Shown here one piece after another: positions 42,877 through 51,354 of a DNA stretch of 64,000 nt. The translations under genes and the position numbers were made by a program. The stretch is taken from contig CM049990.2 of assembly GCA_016630955.3 (NCBI GenBank), positions 620,001 through 684,000 on the forward strand, read 5' to 3'. Position 1 is the stretch's first letter, and every line of letters begins with the position of its first letter. Below the pieces are notes generated by a model, which was not told the DNA's origin, searched no databases, and saw only the letters and a list, made by a program, of their open reading frames with translations. This DNA comes from Didymella arachidicola (lineage: Eukaryota > Ascomycota > Dothideomycetes > Pleosporales > Didymellaceae).

Positions 42877-45339
42877 ATGGCAGAAGTCGCTCGCAAACGC
42901 GCGCGGGACGGCGACGGGCCCGCTGCACCCCGCAAGAAACTGCGCCCATCGGAGCTGCCGCTGTCGCAGGCCCAGCGAAACGACATTGACAATCTGGCAC
43001 ACACGTTCCGCAAGAAGGGCCACTATGACAGCATCCGCAAGGACCTGTTGGCGCAGTTCGAGGCCAGTGTATGTAGCCATGGTGGAGCAGTGCCGTCCGC
43101 TCTCGAGACTAATTGCGACCTGCAGCCCGCCAAAGCCGACCTGCTCGCTGCCCTCGAGGAGCTCGTCGACCGCGAGACCGACCGCAACCCGTCCCTCCTG
43201 TCCAAAGACCCCAGAGTCGCCGCCACCCTGATCGAGGGCATCGGCGAGCGCAGCGACATCTACGGCAAGATCACGCAGACCGTCAACACCCTGCTTGACT
43301 CGCTGATCCAAGACCAAGGCCTGCCCAAGATGCGCGAGCACCGCATACAGGAAGTCGGCGCTGAAGTCGCCGCCGAAGAAGAGAAGCGCGGCAGCAAGAC
43401 CGAGGAGCAGTGGCAGCACGACGCCGAAGCCCGTCGACTGGCCAGGGAGGCCAAGCACGAGCAGGAGCGCGAGCAGGAGCGCGAGCGCGAGCGCGCCGAG
43501 AAGGCCAAGCAGGAGGAGCGCAGACGTCGACGCAAAGAAGAGGAAGAGGCGCGTGAGAAGAAGCGCCAGGAGGAGAAGGAGGAAAGGCGCAAGGCACGCG
43601 AGGCTCAGCAGAAGGAGGACGAAGAGCGCCGCCGGAAGAAGAGGGAGCGCATCGAGAAAGAGGAGGAGGAAGAGCGCGCACGCATCAAGAAGGAGCGGGA
43701 AGAACACGAGGCCACCCGCGAGGCCCGCCTCAAGAAGATCCGTGAAGAGGACCGTGAGCGCGAGAAGCGCATCGAGGCCGAACTCGCCCAGAGTCGCTCA
43801 GGCCGCAGCCGCGGAGCTCGCGCACGCAGCAGGACACGCAGTCGGAGCCGGAGTCGAGATCGGGACCGCGGTCGAGACAGAGACCGTGAACGGCACCGTG
43901 ACCGAGACAGGCGCAGGAGCAGGAGTCGCACAAGGTCACGTGACCGCACACGATCGGTCAGGCCTGAGGATATCAAAGTGGACGACGATCTGGCTTTGCA
44001 ATTGCTGCTGCAAGAAAGCGAGGAGATGAAAAAATCACGACAACGTCCTACTCTCGAAAGATCAGAATCCCTCGAGCCACCTGTGAAGAAAGCACAGCCC
44101 CCGGGCTCCCTCAAACCACGAGACCCAGTCGCAGCGAGACTGGCCAGGCTTGACAGCAAACCGCACTCTCCAGCTGCCAAATCTCCGAACAAGGAACCCC
44201 CGACGCCCACAACGCCCGCTCCCACGAGCCGAGATGAAGACACACCGATGGAAGATGCACCACACGTTGACGACTCCAAGTCACGATGGGACCGCCCTCC
44301 CCCTTTGAAGCCTGAAAAGTCACGTGGCCGATCGCGGTCTCACAGCGTAGCCCAAAGCACCAGTGCGCGGAAGCGCAGCAGAAGTCGGTCGAGATCGCGC
44401 GGCAGTCGCATTGACAGGCGAGGCTCCATCGTCGAGGATCGCCGTGACGACGACAGACGATCACAAAGACCTCGTGATAACAGCAGACGCCGAGACCGTG
44501 ATGACAGCAGACGCCGAGGCCGTGATGACAGCAGACGTCGAGACCGTGATGACAGCAGACGTCGAGACCGTGATGACAGCAGACGCCGAGATCGTGATGA
44601 CAGCAGACGCCGAGATCGTGATGACAGCAGACGTCGAGACCGTGATGACAGCAGACGCCGAGATCGTGATGATAGCAGACGCCGAGACCGCGACGACCGC
44701 GGTCACAGACGCCGCAGCCGCTCCAGAGAAACCCACACCAGCCGCCGAAAATCTCGCGCATCACGCAGTCCTGAGCGCCATGACCGCGACCGCGACCGAA
44801 AACCCTCTCGTTCCAGATCCCGCTCCACCCGCCGCCGCCGCCACCACCACTCCCGCTCCCGCAGCCCCGACCCCATCGATCGCTACGTCCCCCACAGCGA
44901 ACGCCGCGACGACCGCGACCCCAAGCGCCCCTCCACCCGCGATCCCAAAAGAGACACCAGCCGAGACCGCAAACGCGACGACACCCGCCGCCCCCGCGAC
45001 TCCAGCCGCGACCGCCCCCGCAGCTTCCGCTCGCGCGAGTACGACCGCTGGGACGCGCGCGAGAACCGCGAGACCCGCACCCCGCGGGACTCCGAGCGTA
45101 GCAGCAGATTCCAGGACTCGGATCGTTATGTGCCCAACGGCGGGGGCGGAGACGCCAAGGATAGCGAACAAGATGAGAAAATGGAGGGGAAGAAGCGGAG
45201 GGAGAGGAGTCGGAGTAGAAGTCTGGATAGAGACCGCGACCGTGATGATAGGGATAGAGATGAGCGCCGTAGTAAGGATGAGCGTGATAAAGACAGGAGG
45301 CGCAGTAGGGAGAGGAGTCGGACACGGACACGGAGGTGA
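42877..45339 (+). CDS. SHG1: COMPASS (Set1C) subunit SHG1-like, Arg/Asp/Ser-rich
   Basis: Shg1/BOD1-domain proteins belong to the Set1 H3K4 methyltransferase complex in the nucleus. ATG 42877 is used; an earlier in-frame ATG at 42847 adds 10 residues. Exons are 42877-43068 and 43126-45339, giving 801 aa. The 57-nt intron (GTATGT, CTAAT, GCAG) has no stop and is a multiple of three, so retention would add 19 residues. The domain is about residues 20-120: NDIDNLAHTFRKKGHYDSIRKDLLAQFEAS...DLLAALEELVDRETDRNPSL...RSDIYGKITQTVNTLLDSLI. A long charged Glu/Arg/Lys helix (about 130-290) is followed by RS/RD low-complexity sequence, including a tandem SRRRDRDD array. Much longer than yeast Shg1 because of this tail. 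Confidence 0.88.
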   Translation: MAEVARKRARDGDGPAAPRKKLRPSELPLSQAQRNDIDNLAHTFRKKGHYDSIRKDLLAQFEASVCSHGGAVPSALETNCDLQPAKADLLAALEELVDRETDRNPSLLSKDPRVAATLIEGIGERSDIYGKITQTVNTLLDSLIQDQGLPKMREHRIQEVGAEVAAEEEKRGSKTEEQWQHDAEARRLAREAKHEQEREQERERERAEKAKQEERRRRRKEEEEAREKKRQEEKEERRKAREAQQKEDEERRRKKRERIEKEEEEERARIKKEREEHEATREARLKKIREEDREREKRIEAELAQSRSGRSRGARARSRTRSRSRSRDRDRGRDRDRERHRDRDRRRSRSRTRSRDRTRSVRPEDIKVDDDLALQLLLQESEEMKKSRQRPTLERSESLEPPVKKAQPPGSLKPRDPVAARLARLDSKPHSPAAKSPNKEPPTPTTPAPTSRDEDTPMEDAPHVDDSKSRWDRPPPLKPEKSRGRSRSHSVAQSTSARKRSRSRSRSRGSRIDRRGSIVEDRRDDDRRSQRPRDNSRRRDRDDSRRRGRDDSRRRDRDDSRRRDRDDSRRRDRDDSRRRDRDDSRRRDRDDSRRRDRDDSRRRDRDDRGHRRRSRSRETHTSRRKSRASRSPERHDRDRDRKPSRSRSRSTRRRRHHHSRSRSPDPIDRYVPHSERRDDRDPKRPSTRDPKRDTSRDRKRDDTRRPRDSSRDRPRSFRSREYDRWDARENRETRTPRDSERSSRFQDSDRYVPNGGGGDAKDSEQDEKMEGKKRRERSRSRSLDRDRDRDDRDRDERRSKDERDKDRRRSRERSRTRTRR
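44481..44698 (+). repeat. 24-bp coding tandem repeat, about 9 units (SRRRDRDD)
   Basis: Nine consecutive 8-residue units within SHG1; one unit has Gly for Asp and the rest differ only at synonymous sites (GCC/GTC, GAC/GAT). The array leaves another plus-strand frame and minus-strand frames open as well, which explains large false frames here. Confidence 0.92.
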
Positions 45340-46526
45340 AGCTCTAGGGAGTATCTTCGAACTTGGATTGTTACGACTTGAGGGTGGGGGATTTGGTGTT
45401 TCACGGGTTGGGTTGGAACGAAAGTATGATTTTAATGGCTAGATTATTTATGCTGAGGAGTGTGATGGTGAGTTCTTGTGAGGTTGTGAGTGAGGGGATG
45501 GTGGGAAGTGAGGATGGGTGGTGAGGAAGTCGAGTGTAATATGTGGCTTGAGAAGGGAAGTATGGCTTGGGGAGTAGAGTACGCCCTGAGAGAGAAAACG
45601 TCCTGGGGTTCTGCAAGCACATTAACCAGCTAGTGGTACTAGAGTGTAAGGCATGCCTTTTGAAGTAGAGTATGGCTTGTGCAGCAAGGCACGTCTTGAC
45701 AGGGCAAATGTCCTGGGCTTCTGCAAGCACATCATCCAAGCGACTCTACAAACGGTGTAGTCAGTCTTGGTCGCGACAGCCTTGATCTACATGCAACTCG
45801 GGCAGGTATCTGAGGCGCAGTCTCAGCCATACGTCCACCCTCTCGCACCGAGCTTGAGACACCCATGACATCTGCAGTCACGGCGCGAGCCACAGAGGCT
45901 GTGCGCCTTGACTCGGAAGCACCAAAACCGGCACCCAAGCCTCACCCGACACCTCATCTCCTTCGATGATCTCTTCCAGAACGCCGGCGCACCCAATACG
46001 AGGTGCTTGATAGCGCACGCTCATTGGCCAGCTTGGTCTCCGCAAGCGCCGACCCTGTGGAGCCTCGTCGGCCTGTCACACATCAGAAACTGGCCTCTGA
46101 ACAACAATTGGTCGCGTCTGCGCCTCTCTGCACAACTAAAAGAAGACGCAGTCTACGGCGGGAGCTCCTCGAATCTCTGCTCGTGGAATTGCGAAGAAGC
46201 CCGGCGGATCACGGTAAAGAGCCAACCGGAGCGGAAAGCGGCTCTGATGCAGCATGTTGGAGTGCAATGACCCTGTATTGTGCTCATGCATAGCTTATGC
46301 GGGTTTGATGGCGCAGATATTAGCTCTCGAGGCCCTCCTGATGGTTGTGTCTACATCCCAGCTGCTTGTTTTTCAGCCTCGTTCTTACAGCGTCGTTGAA
46401 GCGTGACGATTGTGGCACTCTGCTTGACAGCTATCAGCTCCCACGCATATCTTCCGAGTGTTGAGCAGATAGGAAACGTCTATTTTGCAAGTCACGTAGA
46501 GGTGGCGGTACCTCGTCTGGTACATC
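45340..46526. other. Intergenic region between SHG1 and PLAC8 gene
   Basis: About 1.2 kb. The left part contains a diverged direct repeat (45559-45739). The rest shows no gene; the end is the PLAC8 promoter. Confidence 0.5.
45559..45739. repeat. Diverged direct repeat, two copies of about 70 bp
   Basis: The segments at about 45559-45629 and 45668-45739 both run from GTATGGCTTG to TTCTGCAAGCACAT, with GTCCTGGG in between. A partial third match (TGTGGCTTG) lies just upstream. Non-coding. Confidence 0.75.
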
Positions 46527-47930
46527 ATGGACCCTCGATTCAATACATACCCGCAACGACAAGCACACCAACCTCAGCCTCAAGTAGCACAACATCAGCA
46601 CCAACCTCAAGTAGCACAACGTCAGCACCAACGTTTCTCATGGCAGGCGCCTGTAGAAGAAGTACCGCAGCCTGCGCAAAGACTACCGCAGTATCAAGAA
46701 GTACAGCATCAGCCGAGACAGCCGGTCGTCAAAACCAACATCGCCCCACAACATAACAGAGGTTTCTCCTACGCTCCAACTCCAGTCGAACACAATGCAT
46801 CAGCATACTACCCATCATCAAATGACCCGACGGCCCCGTCGTCTCCGTCCTTCACACCTATCGACGACCGACCACAGTCCATGTTTCCCATGCTGAACAT
46901 GCCAGCACGACGCCAATCACAACAAGCTTACGGAGCGTCATCTCACCCACGTGATGACGAAACCCTTCTATCGCCGTCATCGCCAGAGGCTCAGACCCTG
47001 CCATTCATGCTAGTTGAGTCTTTGGTTGGGGCACAAGAAGGCCCAGGTTCGCCAGCCCAGCAAGCAGCACCAGTGCAGGCACCAGCAGCGCGATCGTCAA
47101 TCCAACAGAGCAGACACGCCCGCCAAATGAGCAGTCTATCCCCCATCAACACAAACCTCGCACATCCAACCATGCCCGCAATCCCACAGAGTCCGCGCTC
47201 AGGAGCCTCGCCGCACTCCCCTGGCGCCCTCCCCTACAAAACCCCAATCTCACCCATATCCGCCGCCCCCATCCGTAAAGACACACCAAACTCCTCCTAC
47301 ACCTCACACACACGCCACAAAACCCACGCCCTCACCAACGACGAAGTCCCCTACTCCCCCCACGACTTCCCAACCCACACCCTCGCAACCCCCCACGCCG
47401 TCTTCTCCCCCGACGCCCTCTCCGGCCCCAACGGCCTGGACTTCACCGCCCACCAACCCGGCCAAATCCGGCATCCAAACATGGACCTCGACGCAGACAA
47501 AACCTGGAAACACACCCTATGCGCCTGCACACCCGACCCCTCTCTCTGCCTAATAGGATTGTTCTGCCCGTGCATCCTCTCCGGGCGGACTGCATACCGC
47601 CTCTCTCAAAAAAGCAAAAAAGCAGACCCCACAGACCTCCTCGGACACTCTGCCACCAACTCGCATTGTCTCGCCATGACGCTCGCGTGCGGTGTGGGAC
47701 TGGGCTGGGTGTTCCCCATGCTGCAGCGCACGCGCATCCGGCACTTGTATAAGATCGAGGGCAGCTGCGGGGATGATTTGGTCAAGGGGTGTTGTTGCTG
47801 TTGCTGTGTTAGCGTGGTGAATGAGAGGGAGGTGCGGAGTAGGGAGGAGAGTGCGAATCGTTGGGCGGGGCCGGCGGGTAGGGATGTGTATGCGAGGAGT
47901 GGGGGGATGGAGTATCGGGCGCAGAATTAA
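46527..47930 (+). CDS. PLAC8-family cysteine-rich protein
   Basis: A single-exon frame of 467 aa. The first two thirds are Gln/Pro/Ser/His-rich and disordered, with VAQHQHQPQVAQRQHQ repeats near the N-terminus. A compact PLAC8 domain lies at about residues 325-430: TWKHTLCACTPDPSLCLIG, FCPCILSGRTAYRL, a hydrophobic segment around AMTLACGVGLGWVF, RTRIRHLYKIEGSCGDDLVKGCCCCCC, then VVNEREV. The CxCxxD...CxxxxFCPC pattern defines the family, which includes plant/fungal cadmium-resistance and cell-size proteins. Membrane association is likely from the hydrophobic and Cys-rich segments. The substrate or partner is unknown. Confidence 0.88.
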   Translation: MDPRFNTYPQRQAHQPQPQVAQHQHQPQVAQRQHQRFSWQAPVEEVPQPAQRLPQYQEVQHQPRQPVVKTNIAPQHNRGFSYAPTPVEHNASAYYPSSNDPTAPSSPSFTPIDDRPQSMFPMLNMPARRQSQQAYGASSHPRDDETLLSPSSPEAQTLPFMLVESLVGAQEGPGSPAQQAAPVQAPAARSSIQQSRHARQMSSLSPINTNLAHPTMPAIPQSPRSGASPHSPGALPYKTPISPISAAPIRKDTPNSSYTSHTRHKTHALTNDEVPYSPHDFPTHTLATPHAVFSPDALSGPNGLDFTAHQPGQIRHPNMDLDADKTWKHTLCACTPDPSLCLIGLFCPCILSGRTAYRLSQKSKKADPTDLLGHSATNSHCLAMTLACGVGLGWVFPMLQRTRIRHLYKIEGSCGDDLVKGCCCCCCVSVVNEREVRSREESANRWAGPAGRDVYARSGGMEYRAQN

Positions 47931-47939
47931 GGAGAGGGC

Positions 47940-47956
47940 GGGGGGGGGGGGGGGGG
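47940..47956 (+). repeat. Poly-G run (17 G)
   Basis: An uninterrupted run of 17 G about 10 bases after the PLAC8 stop codon, in the 3' UTR. Exact length is prone to sequencing error. Confidence 0.85.
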
Positions 47957-48180
47957 TTCGATGGTGTGATAGTGCTTCTTTAGTGTTGTTGTTTAAGTGG
48001 TCTTGCGATACCCATTTGTAGCGTTAGCAATTTCTACTGTGTCGTTGTTGCTGGAAACTCTGCTTTTATGATTGGAGTCTCTTAAAATTGGTCTCTTGTA
48101 CATCATCGCTTGCTTTCCGTCTCTTCACCTATCTTTGGAGCTATTTATGGGGCTGTCCGTAGATTTGTCTCTAGATCTGT

Positions 48181-49398
48181 CTATGAATTTAATTCTGAAT
48201 CTGTCTCCTGACCTGTCTCCTGATCTGTCCTGCGAGCCCTCCACGATTTCACGTAAGCCCTCCACGATGAAACGCCGTCATCAAGCCCGAAATCAAGAGG
48301 CAAACGTAGCGCGTCTCGTAGGTCATCTGCGAAAAAGCCCACAACAGCTTCGATATCATCTGCACTTTCCCAGTCAGAAACCTGTTGCTTTCGTCTCTCT
48401 AACATTTTGAAAAACAGCGTTGTTACTGGCTGGGAGTAGTCGACCACAATGGGATGCGCCCTGAGTTCATCTTCGGGAAAGAGTCCAACTAATCCGAACA
48501 CATGGTCGCGAACGTCTGCACACTTGAAGTCTGTGAAAGTTCGAATAAGATCACAACTTGCACGCCCTTTGTTAAAACTGAAATCGTTGACGACATAGCT
48601 CCGGCGAGCCGAAATCACGCGATATGCAGGGTAGAAGTAAAGGATGTCTAGTGCAGTCAATGTGAAATGAGTATCGACCCCAGCGCCACCGAGGCGCTGG
48701 AAAAAAGCGTCAATGTCGAGCAGGACCTTGCCTGAGCCAATCCTTGAGCGTGAATTGACCACAAATTCTTGCACAATCCACAAGCGGGACCAGTAGTCGC
48801 TTTGAGAGATAGTACGAAAGGAGCTTCCGAGAGATGGCCACGCAGCTATCACTCGCTTCATCTCCTGAGAACGTCTGGTACTGTCAGTGGATGGTCGAAG
48901 CTCTGCAGTCATGTTGTTTGACGCGTTTGATATTAAGCTCAACGCTTCGTCATAACCAAGACCCAGCCACGCTATGACCATGAAAGCTCGACGATAAATC
49001 TGGCCCATGATCCCGACTTGGTGGTTGCGCTCCTTGACAGAATCCTGGTTGATGCAGAGGGCGTCGATCCACAAGTATTTCGAAGGTTCCTGGGGCTCGT
49101 AATAGCTCAGAAAATCCCACAGGTTCTTCATAACCTGGACGAGCTTGCCGTCCAGACATATGGTTTTCGTGGCCTCTGGAGGTCCCCAAACATACGAAAG
49201 GGCAGTGAAAAGCGGTGCGTCCTCAAGCGAGAAGACGTGGACTCTATATGATACAGACTGCATCCGGAGCTCTGGTGGGTTGTCGCTTGAGTAGGTCTGG
49301 TAATATATGGGCTCGATGAGACGAATGTGCGTGGCATCTTGAAGATCTAGAGGATGCGTGTCGTAGACGGAAGATGAGTTCGGGTCTGTGGCTTCCAT
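48181..49398 (-). CDS. Heterokaryon incompatibility (HET) domain protein 1
   Basis: 405 aa from ATG 49398, which has a good context; the frame stays open to 49692 but the extra part looks non-coding. The HET domain is about residues 60-210: FTALSYVWGPPEATKTICLDG, NLWDFLSYY, KYLWIDALCINQDSVKERNHQVGIMGQIYRRAFMVIAWLG, and WSRLWIVQEF. These are the three classical HET blocks. The C-terminal part has CADVRDHVFGLVGLF and VVDYSQPVTTLFFKML, standard in this family. HET proteins act in self/non-self recognition, and many trigger regulated death on hyphal fusion, but most genes in the family have no tested allorecognition role. Tandem with a related copy upstream; both share VYD(T/S)HPLD before the domain. 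Confidence 0.92.
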   Translation of the reverse strand: MEATDPNSSSVYDTHPLDLQDATHIRLIEPIYYQTYSSDNPPELRMQSVSYRVHVFSLEDAPLFTALSYVWGPPEATKTICLDGKLVQVMKNLWDFLSYYEPQEPSKYLWIDALCINQDSVKERNHQVGIMGQIYRRAFMVIAWLGLGYDEALSLISNASNNMTAELRPSTDSTRRSQEMKRVIAAWPSLGSSFRTISQSDYWSRLWIVQEFVVNSRSRIGSGKVLLDIDAFFQRLGGAGVDTHFTLTALDILYFYPAYRVISARRSYVVNDFSFNKGRASCDLIRTFTDFKCADVRDHVFGLVGLFPEDELRAHPIVVDYSQPVTTLFFKMLERRKQQVSDWESADDIEAVVGFFADDLRDALRLPLDFGLDDGVSSWRAYVKSWRARRTDQETGQETDSELNS

Positions 49399-49748
49399 TG
49401 TGTCTGATAGCCAGGCTGGAGCTGTAGATGGTTGTAGTTTCGATGCCCTTTCGATGCTGGGAGAGGAGAGGAGATGTAATGTGGTCAGGGCTGAAGCCCA
49501 ACATCGGCTAGGCTTAGACTTGATAGCATAGGTGATTGTATCAAATTGCAAGTACGGCGGTTGATGAAAGGTTGATGCCTGAGACAAGGCTGAGGCTATG
49601 TTGATATGACCGCCTCGGCTGAAATAGGTAAGCGCTGCTCGGCTGAGCATACACTTCACGTGTGGATTCCCGCAAAAGTGATACAGCCGCAAGTTGCCAG
49701 TGGCTATGGATGTTGGGTTTACAACACGACTCGTTCAGACATCTCTTC
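49399..49748. other. Spacer between tandem HET genes
   Basis: About 350 bases that should hold the promoter of the first HET gene. The stop of the undamaged reading frame of the second copy would fall at 49749-49751. Confidence 0.5.
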
Positions 49749-49789
49749 TTACAAACCTTCCAGGTAAGAAGCCCAAGAACGGATTCCGT

Positions 49790-50983
49790 CTAGCGATCCA
49801 AAGCCGGCTGGAAGGTCCAAAGCTTCGCGCAGATTGTCTGCAAACCTCTCCATGAATCCACGAGTGTCACGCACATACTGATACGTTTGACTGAGCTGCT
49901 GCTGTCGTCGCTCATACAGTCTAAAGAAAAGACGGTCAGCTGGTTCGGAGTAGTCAACTGTAATTGGGAAATTCTGAATTTCTTCCTCGTTGATGAGACC
50001 AGTAGTCCATACACACGATCGCGGACATCAGTGCATTCCGAGGACTTGAGACGAGCGATGAGATTTTCGCTGCTAAACCACGCATTGTTGGTACGGATGT
50101 ATTCGCGTTGTCTGGTGAAGTACCGGTTGCGCCCATGGAGAACGCACTTAGCGAGTCCGCCCAAATTCCGCCAGAGCTCAACCATGGCATCCGGATCGGC
50201 TCGACTTTTACCTGACCAAAGTTCGACCTTCAACCCAACAGTGATCTCCTGGATGATCCACAAACGGGTCCAATATTCGCTCTGAGAGATACGCTTGATA
50301 GAGGATCCGCGATCCTCGCGAGCATCCCATGACGTCGATGCTTGTGATGGAAGCTGCTCCTGGGTAGCTAGGTTGGTATCTTCTGCTAGACTGGAGACGT
50401 CGTATTCGTACTCTGTGCCCAACCATGCTATGACTAGACATGCCCTGCGATGAATTTGCCGCATTTGGGCGACTCGATGGTTGCGTTCGTCCAGGCAGTC
50501 CTGATTGATACAAAGCGCATCAATCCAGAGATACTGACCAGAATTTCCACGATACTGGCACAAGAAGTCCCATAAGTTTTTGCGCACTGCGAACATTACG
50601 CCATTCAGGTAGATCATGTTCGTCTTTTCAGGAGACCCCCATACGTATGACAGAGCTGTAAAGGGGGGCGCCTGCTGGAGTGAGAATACGCATAGTTGAC
50701 ATGATAGCAGCGCGTATCCGAAGGGAGGACCCATCACAAATCGATCTTGTAAAGTGATCAAGCGTATGTTGCTACCACCGCCGGTGTCGAGTGGATGCGA
50801 GTCGTAGACAGACAATACATTTAGGTCCGCGAAGCTCGCTGATAACATTGACAAATATTCAAGAGAAAGAGGGTTGCTGGTACGTCTCTGATCGTGCTGG
50901 TTCGTGATTGTTGATGCGATGAATATCGCACGAGGCTGAAGGTGAGCGTCTATGGCTAGGCGTTCGAATGGGGCAAGCGCCAT
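49790..50983 (-). CDS. HET-domain protein 2, C-terminal frameshift (possible pseudogene)
   Basis: Paralogue of the neighbouring gene, 397 aa as read from ATG 50983; a second ATG at 50848 aligns better with the neighbour's start. The HET blocks are intact: FTALSYVWGSPEKTNMIYLNG, YLWIDALCINQDCLDERNHRVAQMRQIHRRACLVIAWLG and WTRLWIIQEI. After DVRDRVYGLL (about 50000) the frame loses family resemblance and ends at 49790. In the neighbouring frame the family pattern resumes, with VDYSEPADRLFFRL, an FADNLREAL segment and a stop at 49749-49751. That is the pattern of one deleted base. Truncation, sequencing error or programmed shift cannot be told apart here. Without the C-terminal part, HET function may be altered. 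Confidence 0.75.
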   Translation of the reverse strand: MALAPFERLAIDAHLQPRAIFIASTITNQHDQRRTSNPLSLEYLSMLSASFADLNVLSVYDSHPLDTGGGSNIRLITLQDRFVMGPPFGYALLSCQLCVFSLQQAPPFTALSYVWGSPEKTNMIYLNGVMFAVRKNLWDFLCQYRGNSGQYLWIDALCINQDCLDERNHRVAQMRQIHRRACLVIAWLGTEYEYDVSSLAEDTNLATQEQLPSQASTSWDAREDRGSSIKRISQSEYWTRLWIIQEITVGLKVELWSGKSRADPDAMVELWRNLGGLAKCVLHGRNRYFTRQREYIRTNNAWFSSENLIARLKSSECTDVRDRVYGLLVSSTRKKFRISQLQLTTPNQLTVFSLDCMSDDSSSSVKRISMCVTLVDSWRGLQTICAKLWTFQPALDR

Positions 50984-51354
50984 GTTTACCCTGGCAATGC
51001 TGCAGGCACGCTTGCAAATAACGATCGCCTAGTGGACTCGAACCGATCGTCCAAGACCTGCTGAATTAGCGCTTGCATCAAAGGCTATCTGTGCGCTTGC
51101 AGTTGTGGGCATTCTTAGTATTGCTTCTTAAAAAAGCTGCTCCCACAACTTCCCAATCCACCCATCACTCTACGCGTGCTGACAATTGCAACATCGTTAG
51201 TGAACGCCACAACTTGCATGCGATCTAGGTATCGGAATCCAGATATATACTTGCTCGCCTTGGCCAACCAGACCTAGTCCTCGTTTCCTTCGATCAAACG
51301 TTAGTAAAAGATTTCGAAGGAACAATAGAAGCAGGAAAAATCCAACAACTGGGT
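50984..51354. other. Spacer between HET gene 2 and eIF2B-delta gene
   Basis: About 370 bases holding the HET-2 promoter and the GCD2 3' UTR. A TTCGAGTCC-like string on the minus strand (about 51036) recalls a tRNA B box, but no T stem forms. Confidence 0.5.

Noticed and set aside
44111..45442. Long plus- and minus-strand frames over SHG1
   Set aside because: They arise from the 24-bp repeat and codon bias; the SHG1 frame carries the domain and explains the region.
51033..51050. tRNA B-box-like string on the minus strand
   Set aside because: The flanking bases do not form a T stem and no acceptor or anticodon arm can be built.
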